Positions 7,899 to 14,973 of a DNA stretch of 16,072 nucleotides are shown piece after piece; the stretch's first letter is position 1; each line of letters opens with the position of its first letter. The notes under the pieces were generated by a model. The model was not told the origin of the DNA. It saw nothing but the letters and a program-made list of their open reading frames with translations, and searched no databases. The translations under genes were made by a program, and so were the position numbers. The stretch is from JAOABC01 sp041287495 (GTDB taxonomy: Bacteria > Aquificota > Aquificia > Aquificales > Hydrogenothermaceae). The DNA is taken from NCBI GenBank assembly GCA_041287495.1, contig JBEULE010000007.1, positions 1-16,072 on the forward strand, written 5' to 3'.

Positions 7899-9017
7899 TT
7901 AAATATTTTCTTTATTAATTAATCTTAATAAATGATTTACATAATTTTCTAGAGAAAACTCTAAAGCTTTCTTATATCCCTCTTCTTTTAAACTTTCCAC
8001 AGGAAAATTACCTCTTAAAAAATTTAGTATAGTGGTATGTAGTGCTCCCTCATCAAAAGACTTTACTAAGATACCATATTTCCCACCTTCCGTCAACTCT
8101 TTTGAAGGTTCTATATCAAAAGAGATTATAGGAACTTTAAAGTATAGAGACTCTATCAATACTAAAGGTAAACCTTCAAACCGAGATGTTAATACAAACA
8201 GTTTTGCTTTCTTATAGTATTTCCATGGATTATTTTTATATCCTATTAAAAATACATTCTTTTCTAAAGAAAGCTGTTTTACAAGTTCTTCTAATTGTGG
8301 TCGTAATTCTCCATCTCCTACTATTAGAAGTTTTTCATCAGGAAATTCTTCTACAATCTTTTTGAATGTTTTTATGAGTAAAATGTGATTCTTTTGATAA
8401 TCTAATCTGCCTATGTTTAATATATATTCTTCCGGTATATCTTCTTCTATTTCTTCTTGTGCTAGTTGTGAAATTTTATCAAAATTTATAAAATTTGGTA
8501 AGATTTCTAACTTTTCTTCCGGCAAAAAATATGCTTTTTTAACATCATTTAATATAGCTTGAGATGGTGCCGTTATCCAATCTAATTTACTTAGAATTTT
8601 TTTCATTAAAAATCTGTAGGATAAATGATAAAATTTATTATAAGATAAAAAGTTGTTTGCATTATGAATACTTCCTATATAAACTGAATCTAAATTTTTA
8701 CCAAAAAGCGTGCTGAGTGCTAAATTGGTTGACATTGGTCTCATAAATGCGTGGATTACATCCGGTTTATAATATCTTATTACTTCACTTAATCTTTTGG
8801 CGTAATATATATCTCCACTTTTATTACCATTTTTTAAAGCCAAAAATGGAACATTTATCTCTTCTTCTACTATATCTTTATTACCAACTATCAAAACATC
8901 ATGTCCACTTTTAGATAAAAAATCAGTTAAATTCTTTGCTAGTAAAGTGATTGCTGTTCCATTTACAGACTTTCTTCCTAAATTATTTACATATAACATT
9001 ATTTTCAGTTTATTCAT
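7899..9017 (-). CDS. Glycosyltransferase, GT4 family (GT-B fold)
   Basis: A 372-residue cytoplasmic or membrane-associated retaining glycosyltransferase that should add a sugar to the lipid-linked polysaccharide. The N-terminal domain has the acceptor-side Gly/Asn-rich opening (LYVNNLGRKSVNGTAI) and IHAFMRP at about 90. The C-terminal nucleotide-sugar domain shows ILNIGRLDYQKNH (about 201-213), LLIVGDGELRPQLEEL, FLIGYKNN and the EGLPLVLIE signature of the E-x7-E type. It is the first intact gene of the export operon. No good Shine-Dalgarno stands before the ATG at 9015-9017; a second ATG at residue 7 is possible but equally weak. The weak start and the scrambled DNA upstream fit a rearranged operon head. 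Donor and acceptor cannot be told from sequence. Confidence 0.9.
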   Translation of the reverse strand: MNKLKIMLYVNNLGRKSVNGTAITLLAKNLTDFLSKSGHDVLIVGNKDIVEEEINVPFLALKNGNKSGDIYYAKRLSEVIRYYKPDVIHAFMRPMSTNLALSTLFGKNLDSVYIGSIHNANNFLSYNKFYHLSYRFLMKKILSKLDWITAPSQAILNDVKKAYFLPEEKLEILPNFINFDKISQLAQEEIEEDIPEEYILNIGRLDYQKNHILLIKTFKKIVEEFPDEKLLIVGDGELRPQLEELVKQLSLEKNVFLIGYKNNPWKYYKKAKLFVLTSRFEGLPLVLIESLYFKVPIISFDIEPSKELTEGGKYGILVKSFDEGALHTTILNFLRGNFPVESLKEEGYKKALEFSLENYVNHLLRLINKENI

Positions 9018-9084
9018 ATTTGTTCACAATCTCTAATATAGTTCCCCCTTAAATAGAAATTTATTCCAACACTCATAGGGTTTA

Positions 9085-9123
9085 GGAAGTCCTTAAAATA
9101 TGGATTGGCTTAAAGAACTTCCA
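9085..9123. repeat. Imperfect inverted repeat
   Basis: GGAAGT at 9085-9090 pairs with ACTTCC at 9117-9122, and the pairing continues inward through CTT/AAG with mismatches. A stem of about 12 bp with roughly a 12-nt loop could form on either strand. There is no T-run after it on the minus strand, so it is not a typical terminator. It lies just past the stop of the orphan frame. Confidence 0.45.
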
Positions 9124-9150
9124 AGGGAGCACTATTACACCCTTTTAGTC

Positions 9151-9182
9151 TCTCAATATATCTTTTTATAAATATATTGAGA
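9151..9182. repeat. A/T-rich hairpin, 11-bp perfect stem
   Basis: TCTCAATATAT (9151-9161) and ATATATTGAGA (9172-9182) are perfect inverted copies around a 10-nt loop. The sequence after it on the plus strand is T-rich but interrupted, and on the minus strand it is not T-rich, so terminator function is weak. It could be the subterminal hairpin of a lost mobile element; that is conjecture. Confidence 0.6.
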
Positions 9183-9247
9183 ACTTTCTTTTTCGAAGTA
9201 GTGGATTTTATTAATCCCAAAAGAGACAATCTTTTGAGGATATTCCT

Positions 9248-9277
9248 ATACCCAAGCCCTACAACACAGATTTTCAT
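9248..9277. repeat. 30-bp direct repeat, copy 2
   Basis: Perfect copy of 2786-2815 in the same orientation, 6,432 bp away. It begins at an ATG with its own AGGAG, different from the GGAGGT of copy 1. An interrupted AGGA/TCCT inverted repeat (9237-9247) ends exactly at the junction. Confidence 0.9.
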
Positions 9278-9301
9278 CTAGAAGCTCCTAATTGAAACGT
9301 T

Positions 9302-9321
9302 TTTGTTATAATTATAACAAA
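9302..9321. promoter_or_regulatory. Perfect 20-bp palindrome, candidate operator
   Basis: The core is TTGTTA-N6-TAACAA, extended by one further pair on each side, with no mismatch. It sits between the divergent starts at 9277 and 9341 and contains TATAAT on both strands. Dyads of the TTGTTA-N6-TAACAA type resemble Rex-type redox-repressor sites, but A/T-rich palindromes of this kind can bind other dimeric regulators. No regulator for it is encoded nearby apart from the distant TetR gene. Confidence 0.5.
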
Positions 9322-9330
9322 TTTTATAAT
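9303..9330 (+). promoter_or_regulatory. Possible sigma-70-type promoter of the ligase gene
   Basis: TTGTTA (9303-9308) and TATAAT (9325-9330) are 16 bp apart. The -35 element overlaps the palindrome, so a bound regulator would block it. The -10 abuts the GGAG ribosome-binding site at 9331-9334, so a transcript from this promoter would start near 9337 and lack that site. A second TATAAT at 9307-9312 would keep the site but has no good -35. Confidence 0.3.
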
Positions 9331-9340
9331 GGAGAATTAG

Positions 9341-10528
9341 ATGAATAGGGAGAAAACTAAAAACTCTGTTTTATTTTTAGTTGTTTTATCGGCGTTTGTC
9401 TCTATCTCTGTATTTGAGATTTTTGTTGGAATTCTGTTAATGGTTACTCTATACGGTTTAGTTAAGAGAGAGTTATCTTTAAAAGGTGTTGTTTTAAAGC
9501 CTTTATCTCTTTATTCCTTTGCAACTTTACTTACAACTTCTATGTATGGGTCTGTATCAAAGGCTGTTGAGCAGGCTATCTTTCCTTTTATATATCTTTT
9601 AAAAGACAGGTTTTATGTAGATTATAAATTTTTCCGGAAGTTAAATGTTCTACTTGTGTTTATAGGTCTGTTTTTGGCTCCTGTTGCTCTGTATAAATAC
9701 TTTGTCTTAAATGAGTATGGTATGCTTTGGGGTGGTCCATTTGAGATGGGAATGTGGTTTTCTTTCTTTGCCTTGGCTTCTTTAAGTATGTCTTTTTACC
9801 ACTTTAAGAATAAAAGTTTTAAAAAGTATATTTACTTCATCACTTTCTTGATTTTTGTTGGACTTGTGTTGCTTTCTGCAAGGAGAAACTCTATCATGGG
9901 ATTCAGTGTGGTTCTAATTTTTATGGTCTTTATATATAGATATCTTCTTTCAAAGAAAATCATTGTTCTTACAGCTTTAACTTTTTTTACTCTATCGTTA
10001 GGTTTTGGTTTTTATTTTGTTAATAAAGACAGTCGGTTTAAGACCTTTTATGATGTTTTATCTGGGAATACACGACTTACAGATGAAACTGCCAATACAA
10101 TTGTAAGTGGAAGATGGAGGCTTTTCAATGAAGGTTTAGAGGTTATTAAAAGGGATTTTAGGGAAGGGAATTACTTTAATATTCTGTTTGGTCACGGTGT
10201 CGGGTGTGGAAATAGATTACAGCCAAAGGCATTTAACGGCAGTGATTATGAATCAACTATCTTTATATCTGAATTCATAATAAGGGGGGCTGTTGGACTT
10301 TTTGGTATTTTGTGGATGATGGGATCTTATTTTGACTTCCTTTTGAGAATATCTTTTAACTCAGTTGAAGATATTCTACTTGCTCCTTCTTTACTTATGA
10401 TTGGAGCTATATTTGTCGGTTCTCTATTTTCTGGGTTCTGGGATGCTTTACTGCCTCTCTACCTGCTCCTTTTTGGTATTACGGAGAGATTCTACTATGA
10501 GGTAAAAAACTGGAAGGGAGCCCAATAA
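9341..10528 (+). CDS. O-antigen ligase/polymerase family membrane protein (WaaL/Wzy-like)
   Basis: A 395-residue integral membrane protein with about ten hydrophobic segments and a periplasmic loop typical of the O-antigen ligase/polymerase family. Family-like marks are an Arg-rich LSARRNS before a membrane segment (about 185), SGRWRLFNEGLEVIK (about 255-270), FGHGVGCGN (about 284-292) and the ESTIFISEFIIRGAVGLFG segment, where ligases carry a conserved His/Glu-Gly pattern. It would transfer undecaprenol-linked polymer to lipid A core, or polymerise repeat units; sequence alone does not separate the two. GGAG lies six bases before the ATG. It is the only plus-strand gene, divergent from the polysaccharide operon. 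The last 27 codons, including stop, overlap the end of the transporter gene on the other strand. Confidence 0.85.
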   Translation: MNREKTKNSVLFLVVLSAFVSISVFEIFVGILLMVTLYGLVKRELSLKGVVLKPLSLYSFATLLTTSMYGSVSKAVEQAIFPFIYLLKDRFYVDYKFFRKLNVLLVFIGLFLAPVALYKYFVLNEYGMLWGGPFEMGMWFSFFALASLSMSFYHFKNKSFKKYIYFITFLIFVGLVLLSARRNSIMGFSVVLIFMVFIYRYLLSKKIIVLTALTFFTLSLGFGFYFVNKDSRFKTFYDVLSGNTRLTDETANTIVSGRWRLFNEGLEVIKRDFREGNYFNILFGHGVGCGNRLQPKAFNGSDYESTIFISEFIIRGAVGLFGILWMMGSYFDFLLRISFNSVEDILLAPSLLMIGAIFVGSLFSGFWDALLPLYLLLFGITERFYYEVKNWKGAQ

Positions 10529-12010
10529 ACCAAAAAGTCCGGCTATAAAGAATGTATCTTGGAAAGAAAAGTTTAAACTCTGTAGATACTCAACTGAATA
10601 GATTAAAGCTTTGGCTTTTTGGTCTATTATATTTTCTGGCACACCTACCATATATTCCTTTACTTTTTCTAAAAACTGTTGAACATAACTGTAGTTTTGC
10701 ATTGCGTTTATACCTTCAAAATGTTCCCATTGGTGTCTATAAAGGTCGTTTGTGGCTATTGCTGTTCCAAAAGAGCCTCCTACAAATCTTCCGTAATGCA
10801 TAAGTCCAGTTCCTAATGATGTTTTTGGTCCAAGTTTTCTAAGTGCAAGTGTGGTAACTGGAGCAAAAAACATTCCCATAGATACTCCAAGGGGGACTGT
10901 AAGTAAAGCTGCTTTTGTTGAAGGTGTGTAGTAATTAAGATTTGGTATTATAAAGATTGATGTTATAATGTATAAAACGGTAGCTATGTATAAAACATAC
11001 TTTTCACTCCATTTGTCTGACAGTATACCGGCTATCGGAGAGAAGATGGCTATAAAGATAGCAAAAGCCAATATATGAAGTCCAGCTTCAAAGGTAGGGA
11101 TACCTTTTAGATTCTCATAGTAAAGTGGTAAGAGATAAAAAATCTGATACATAGAAAAACCAAGAAGTAGGAAAAATACAGAAAAACCAACAAAATACTC
11201 TTTTATTAGGAATATTCTAAAATCTATCAAAGGTTCTTTTGATATAATCTCGGATATAAGATAAAGTAGGAAAGATAGAACGGATATTATTGTCAGATAA
11301 ACTATAAAGTCAGACATAAACCAGCCAAGCTGCTGTCCTTTTGATAGAAGTATCAAAAGTGAAATAGTAAACGCAGATAGAAAGAAGTAAGATACGAAGT
11401 TTAGTTTTGCTTTTTCTCTTATCATACTTGTTTCTGGAAGATAGAAGATGGCAAGGGTTGTTGTAAGTACACCTACTGGAATGTTTATATAAAAAACCCA
11501 TCTCCACTCTAAATATTCTGTTATATAGCCTCCCAATGTAGGTCCAAGGGCAGGGGCAAAGCTAACTCCAAGTCCAAAGATTCCCATTGCAAGACCTTTC
11601 TTCTCCTGTGGATAAACAGAGAAAAGTATCGTCTGGGCTGTTGCCATTATAAAGGCTTCTCCTACACCTTGAAACACCCTTGATACAATCATCCAGTCTA
11701 TATTTTCAGCTTGTCCGCAAAAAAATGATGATACTGTAAATAAAACAACCCCGGATATAAACACATTTCTTAAACCTATCACTTTATCAAGCCATTCAGA
11801 AAGTATAAGCATAACAGCAGAGGCTATCATGTAAGCAGTTATAACCCACTGGACTCCGTATAGGTCTGTCTGTAGAGGTCCCATCATCTTAGGCACAACT
11901 ATATCAACAATGGTAGTGTCTAAGATAGCCATAAAGGCCCCGGTCATAACTATAAATGTTATTAATCCTCTCTCTAAGTTTGTTATCCTCTCGTATATTG
12001 GCTTTTCCAT
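10448..12010 (-). CDS. emrB: DHA2-family (EmrB/QacA) multidrug efflux transporter
   Basis: A 520-residue proton-driven exporter of the major facilitator superfamily, 14-TM type. The family motif AILDTTIVDIVVPK lies in the first membrane segment (about 28-41). The drug-antiporter motif C appears as GVSFAPALGPTLGGYI (about 148-163), and the VFYINIPVGVL segment (172-182) is also typical. It would sit in the inner membrane and work with the fusion protein and TolC-like channel encoded just upstream. The ATG follows the fusion-protein stop by 1 nt (coupled translation). The final membrane segment and basic tail are encoded in the 81 bp shared with the ligase gene. The substrate is unknown; hydrophobic drugs, uncouplers or solvents are typical for the family. 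Confidence 0.93.
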   Translation of the reverse strand: MEKPIYERITNLERGLITFIVMTGAFMAILDTTIVDIVVPKMMGPLQTDLYGVQWVITAYMIASAVMLILSEWLDKVIGLRNVFISGVVLFTVSSFFCGQAENIDWMIVSRVFQGVGEAFIMATAQTILFSVYPQEKKGLAMGIFGLGVSFAPALGPTLGGYITEYLEWRWVFYINIPVGVLTTTLAIFYLPETSMIREKAKLNFVSYFFLSAFTISLLILLSKGQQLGWFMSDFIVYLTIISVLSFLLYLISEIISKEPLIDFRIFLIKEYFVGFSVFFLLLGFSMYQIFYLLPLYYENLKGIPTFEAGLHILAFAIFIAIFSPIAGILSDKWSEKYVLYIATVLYIITSIFIIPNLNYYTPSTKAALLTVPLGVSMGMFFAPVTTLALRKLGPKTSLGTGLMHYGRFVGGSFGTAIATNDLYRHQWEHFEGINAMQNYSYVQQFLEKVKEYMVGVPENIIDQKAKALIYSVEYLQSLNFSFQDTFFIAGLFGLLGSLPVFYLIVESLRNTKKEQVERQ

Positions 12011-12011
12011 A

Positions 12012-13145
12012 TTAGTTACTCTTTTCTATATCTACTTCTCCACTTAAACCTACCCTGAGTAGAGATATATCACCTTTTGTTATCCTTATTTTTACCGGAA
12101 TTCTCTGGGCTAACTTTGTAAACTCTCCGGCTGATATATCTCTTGGAACTAAGGCAAACTTTGCTGCTGATGCTATGTCTATACTTTCAACAACTCCTTC
12201 AAAAGTTTTATCCGGATAAGCATCAAGTTTTATGTAAGCTTTATTTCCTACTTTCAGTCCTTGAAGTTTCGTCTCTTCAAGTAAAACTTTTATATAAAAG
12301 CTGTTATTTTTTACTATTGCATAGATAGGCTGTCCAGCTTTAACCACATCTCCGATTGAGACAAATTTCTTTGCTACAACTCCATCGTAAGGAGATTTTA
12401 ATGTGGTGTAGTTTATCTGGTTTAACAGGTCTTCCTTTTCTTTTTGAAGAGATTCTATCTGACTTTGTAATGACTTTATCTGGTCCTCTATCTCAGATGT
12501 TATCTCTCTCTGTACTTTTGCATACTCAACTGACTTTATAGCCTTGTTTTTTGAAAGTTTAAGTTCTGATATATTTTTCTCTATAACTACTTTTTGATTT
12601 TCAAGGACTTCAAGGTTTGTTTTTACCTCTTCATACTTTCTCTTTGGTATCAAACCTTTTTCAAGTAAATTTCTATATCTTTCTTCATCTTTCTTTGCTA
12701 ATTTTAGCTGAGCTTCTATCTCTTTTAACTGGGCTGTAAGACTCTCTATCTTCTTTTCCATCTCTTTTGTGGTCAGATTTTGTATATCCTCATTTATAGA
12801 TGTCTCCCTCTCAATCCTGTTTAACTGATTTTCAAGCTGATTTTTTTGAAAGTTTAGGGCTTCTATCTTTTTTTCAAGAGCCTGAAGCTGTAGTTTATAA
12901 TCTGTATCGTCTATCTTTGCTATCTCTTCATTTGTTTTTACGGTATCTCCCTCTTTTTTGTAAAGCTGTATTATTTTGCCAGATACTCTGTTAAATCCTA
13001 CCTCTGATAGATATTCTGTCTCTACAAACACAGCATCCGATGTAATGTAGTGCATTCTATGATATATCCATTTTGCAGCTACTATAGAAAATCCTAAAAT
13101 TATTAATATTAAAACAGTTAATCCTATCTTCTTTTTTCTATCCAT
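12012..13145 (-). CDS. emrA: EmrA/HlyD-family membrane-fusion protein
   Basis: A 377-residue periplasmic adaptor that links the inner-membrane transporter to the outer-membrane channel. One N-terminal membrane anchor (about 6-27) is followed by the first half of a biotinyl-lipoyl domain (VSGKIIQLYKKEGDTVKTNEEI). A long Glu/Lys/Gln-rich coiled-coil hairpin (about 80-245) comes next, then the second lipoyl half (LKSPYDGVVAKKFVSIGDVVKAGQP) and a beta-barrel domain. Near the C-terminus, LVPRDISAGEFTKLAQRIPV matches the pattern typical of EmrA proteins, supporting pairing with the EmrB-type transporter. AGGAGA lies nine bases before the ATG. The start overlaps the TolC-like stop by one base (TAATG), and the stop is 1 nt before the transporter start. 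Confidence 0.94.
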   Translation of the reverse strand: MDRKKKIGLTVLILIILGFSIVAAKWIYHRMHYITSDAVFVETEYLSEVGFNRVSGKIIQLYKKEGDTVKTNEEIAKIDDTDYKLQLQALEKKIEALNFQKNQLENQLNRIERETSINEDIQNLTTKEMEKKIESLTAQLKEIEAQLKLAKKDEERYRNLLEKGLIPKRKYEEVKTNLEVLENQKVVIEKNISELKLSKNKAIKSVEYAKVQREITSEIEDQIKSLQSQIESLQKEKEDLLNQINYTTLKSPYDGVVAKKFVSIGDVVKAGQPIYAIVKNNSFYIKVLLEETKLQGLKVGNKAYIKLDAYPDKTFEGVVESIDIASAAKFALVPRDISAGEFTKLAQRIPVKIRITKGDISLLRVGLSGEVDIEKSN

Positions 13146-14398
13146 TAAAGATTCTCTCCTACTGCTTTTTTAATGTCTATATAAGATTTTAGTAGATTGT
13201 AGTAGTTTATCTCTTTACTCTCTAAGGCTCTTGTTAGGGCACTTTCTGCGTTCAGTAAATCTGTATTTGTAGCAAGCTGATTTGCATACTGCTCTTTTAC
13301 AAGTTCAAAATACTCTTGGGCATATTGAAGGTTCTCTACTGAAACTCTGTAATTTTCTTTTGCAGTTTGGAAGTTTTGGTATGCCGTTTTTATCTCAAGT
13401 TTTATCTTCTCTTTTATATCTTGTAGGTCATACCTTAACTTTGAGGTGTTTGATTTTGCTTGTAATGTTTTGTAGTAAGGAGTTATTCCTTGAAACTGTA
13501 TAGCAACTCCCAATGTAAGTAGTAGATTACCTTTTGGGTATAGGTAGGGACTTTGTTTTGTGTATATATACTCACCTTGTATAAATACTTTTGGCAGAAA
13601 TTCTGCTGATTCTATCTTCTCTAACTTTTCTAACTGTTTTATATTTTCTTTGTAGTAAGCTACTATTGGTCTATTTTCTTTTTTTAACAGTTCTTCTATA
13701 TTTAGGTTCTCTGGGATATCTATCTTAACAGGCTGGAAATTTTCATCTTTTATATCTTCTCCTATAAGCTGAGAAAGTCTTGATAGGGCTATTATGTGAT
13801 TACCTTGTGCCTCTGTTAGATTTTTACGGACTTCTGCAAGTCTCACTTTTGTTTGGAGAAGGTCTACCTTTGTGATAAGTCCCTCTTGGAAAAATCCCTC
13901 TGCCTGCTTATATAGAGATTCTATAGATTGAAGCTCCTTTTTGTATACATCTATCAAAGATGCTGTTATAAATACATCTATGTAAGCTTTTATTACATCT
14001 GCTTTTAACTGGTTTTCTTTCTCTCTATAAAGGTATAAAGTTCCTTGAAGGTTGTGTTTTGAAGCTTCTATTTTTGATGTAACCTGACCACCGGAGTAAA
14101 TAGTTTGATTTAAACCTATATCAAAGGTTAAAAAATTTTGGTTTGACTGTTTGAAAGATAAAGGAAAGTTTGGTATGGATGTCATCGGAGTTTTACCGTA
14201 ATACTGCTGTGAAGCTTTTAAGAAGAAGGTTGGAAAGTAGAGATTTTCATCTGCTTTAAGTCCAAACTCTGCTGACTTTACCTGCTGTTTTAGAGATTGT
14301 AACTCTGGATTATTTTGGATAGCTTTATTGACAGCTTCCTCAACAGTTAAAGCTCTTGCAAATGAAAAAAAGAATAATATAAAAATTAATCTTTTCAA
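13145..14398 (-). CDS. tolC: TolC-family outer-membrane efflux channel
   Basis: A 417-residue outer-membrane factor. The signal peptide is MKRLIFILFFFSFARA (1-16). The mature start, LTVEEAVNKAIQNNPELQSL, is the classic opening of the family, and the internally repeated second half begins near KTAYQNFQTAKENYRV (about 335). Long helices with heptad character fit the periplasmic alpha-barrel. Start choice: the codon is TTG at 14396-14398, supported by GGAGGT nine bases ahead (14408-14413), by the signal peptide and by the 4-nt overlap (TTGA) with the TetR stop. It completes the tripartite pump with the EmrA- and EmrB-like proteins. Confidence 0.93.
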   Translation of the reverse strand: MKRLIFILFFFSFARALTVEEAVNKAIQNNPELQSLKQQVKSAEFGLKADENLYFPTFFLKASQQYYGKTPMTSIPNFPLSFKQSNQNFLTFDIGLNQTIYSGGQVTSKIEASKHNLQGTLYLYREKENQLKADVIKAYIDVFITASLIDVYKKELQSIESLYKQAEGFFQEGLITKVDLLQTKVRLAEVRKNLTEAQGNHIIALSRLSQLIGEDIKDENFQPVKIDIPENLNIEELLKKENRPIVAYYKENIKQLEKLEKIESAEFLPKVFIQGEYIYTKQSPYLYPKGNLLLTLGVAIQFQGITPYYKTLQAKSNTSKLRYDLQDIKEKIKLEIKTAYQNFQTAKENYRVSVENLQYAQEYFELVKEQYANQLATNTDLLNAESALTRALESKEINYYNLLKSYIDIKKAVGENL

Positions 14399-14973
14399 AA
14401 TTTTTTTACCTCCGGATAAACTCCTCTATTTATTATATCTAACACTGTAGAAGCTTTCTTTTTCATCTGTTCTAAAGTTAAATTTTTCTCTATCAAACAG
14501 TTAAAAAATAGCTGTCTTAAAAATCCTAATACAAGCGTAGATAAAACAGCAGAGGTCTCTTGGTCGTAAAATTTACTTAAGATATCTTTTAAAATCTGTT
14601 GAATGTCTGATATCTTTTTTATATAAAGCTGTCTAAACTCTTCATTTATACCTAACAACTGTCCGAAGAATATCTGGGATAACTCTCTGTTTTTATAAAC
14701 TTCTTCCAAAAACTCATCAACAACCATACCTAACACAGTTTGTGGTTCTTCTGAAACTTCTTTGTATTTAGAGAGTTTGTCTAAAAGTTCTTTATGGATT
14801 TTTTTTATAAGTTGAAGGAATATATCTTCTTTACTTTTGAAATAGATATAAAAAGTCCCCTGAGCTACCTCAGCTTTACTTACAATATCAGACACTCTTG
14901 TCTCATGATAACCTTTCTCTGAAAAGAGCTGTTTTGCTGCCTCTAAAAGTCTATCTCTTGTGTGTAAACTCAT
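14395..14973 (-). CDS. TetR/AcrR-family transcriptional regulator
   Basis: A 192-residue one-component regulator. The N-terminal DNA-binding domain (about 5-50) shows the standard pattern TRDRLLEAAKQLFSEKGYHE, then VSDIVSKAEVAQGTFYIYF and KSKEDIF, with the helix-turn-helix around 25-45. The rest is a helical ligand-binding and dimer domain without a recognisable specificity. It lies inside the efflux operon, overlapping the alcohol dehydrogenase stop (ATGA) and the TolC-like start, so it is probably autoregulated. It should repress the operon until a toxic compound binds. Its operator would be upstream of the dehydrogenase gene, outside the window. Confidence 0.93.
   Translation of the reverse strand: MSLHTRDRLLEAAKQLFSEKGYHETRVSDIVSKAEVAQGTFYIYFKSKEDIFLQLIKKIHKELLDKLSKYKEVSEEPQTVLGMVVDEFLEEVYKNRELSQIFFGQLLGINEEFRQLYIKKISDIQQILKDILSKFYDQETSAVLSTLVLGFLRQLFFNCLIEKNLTLEQMKKKASTVLDIINRGVYPEVKKF

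Larger units (their letters stand above)
9110..9277 (-). pseudogene. Orphan 55-codon frame beginning with a copy of the dehydrogenase start
   Basis: It begins with ten codons identical at DNA level to the dehydrogenase gene (MKICVVGLGY) and then diverges abruptly at 9247 into RNILKRLSLLGLIKS and a Lys-rich tail ending SAPLEVL, stop at 9110-9112. AGGAG lies about eight bases before the ATG, so the frame has a usable start and could be translated. Only the first part of a Rossmann motif is present, so it cannot be a dehydrogenase. It looks like a gene-start remnant joined to other DNA by deletion or recombination. The origin of the tail is unknown. Confidence 0.6.
9018..9340. other. Gene-poor divergent intergenic region with rearranged sequence
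   Basis: These 323 bp separate the minus-strand polysaccharide operon from the plus-strand ligase gene. From left to right they hold an imperfect inverted repeat (9085-9123), an A/T-rich hairpin (9151-9182), the 30-bp copy of the dehydrogenase gene start (9248-9277), a 20-bp palindrome (9302-9321) and a TATAAT next to the ligase ribosome-binding site. No known RNA gene or complete mobile element is recognised. Confidence 0.7.

Noticed and set aside
9041..9070. A 30-base stretch beginning GTTCC and ending CCAAC, like a CRISPR repeat in length and ends
   Set aside because: It occurs once only; no second copy or spacer arrangement is seen, so it is most likely chance.
9151..9200. Hairpin followed by T-rich sequence read as a plus-strand intrinsic terminator
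   Set aside because: The stem is almost all A/T, the T-run is interrupted, and no plus-strand gene lies upstream to be terminated.
10552..10803. Plus-strand 83-codon frame after the ligase gene
   Set aside because: It is antisense to the conserved C-terminal part of the transporter and has no ribosome-binding site or known similarity.
11310..11507. Minus-strand 65-codon frame inside the transporter gene
   Set aside because: It is an alternative frame of a clearly coding region and shows no protein-like features.
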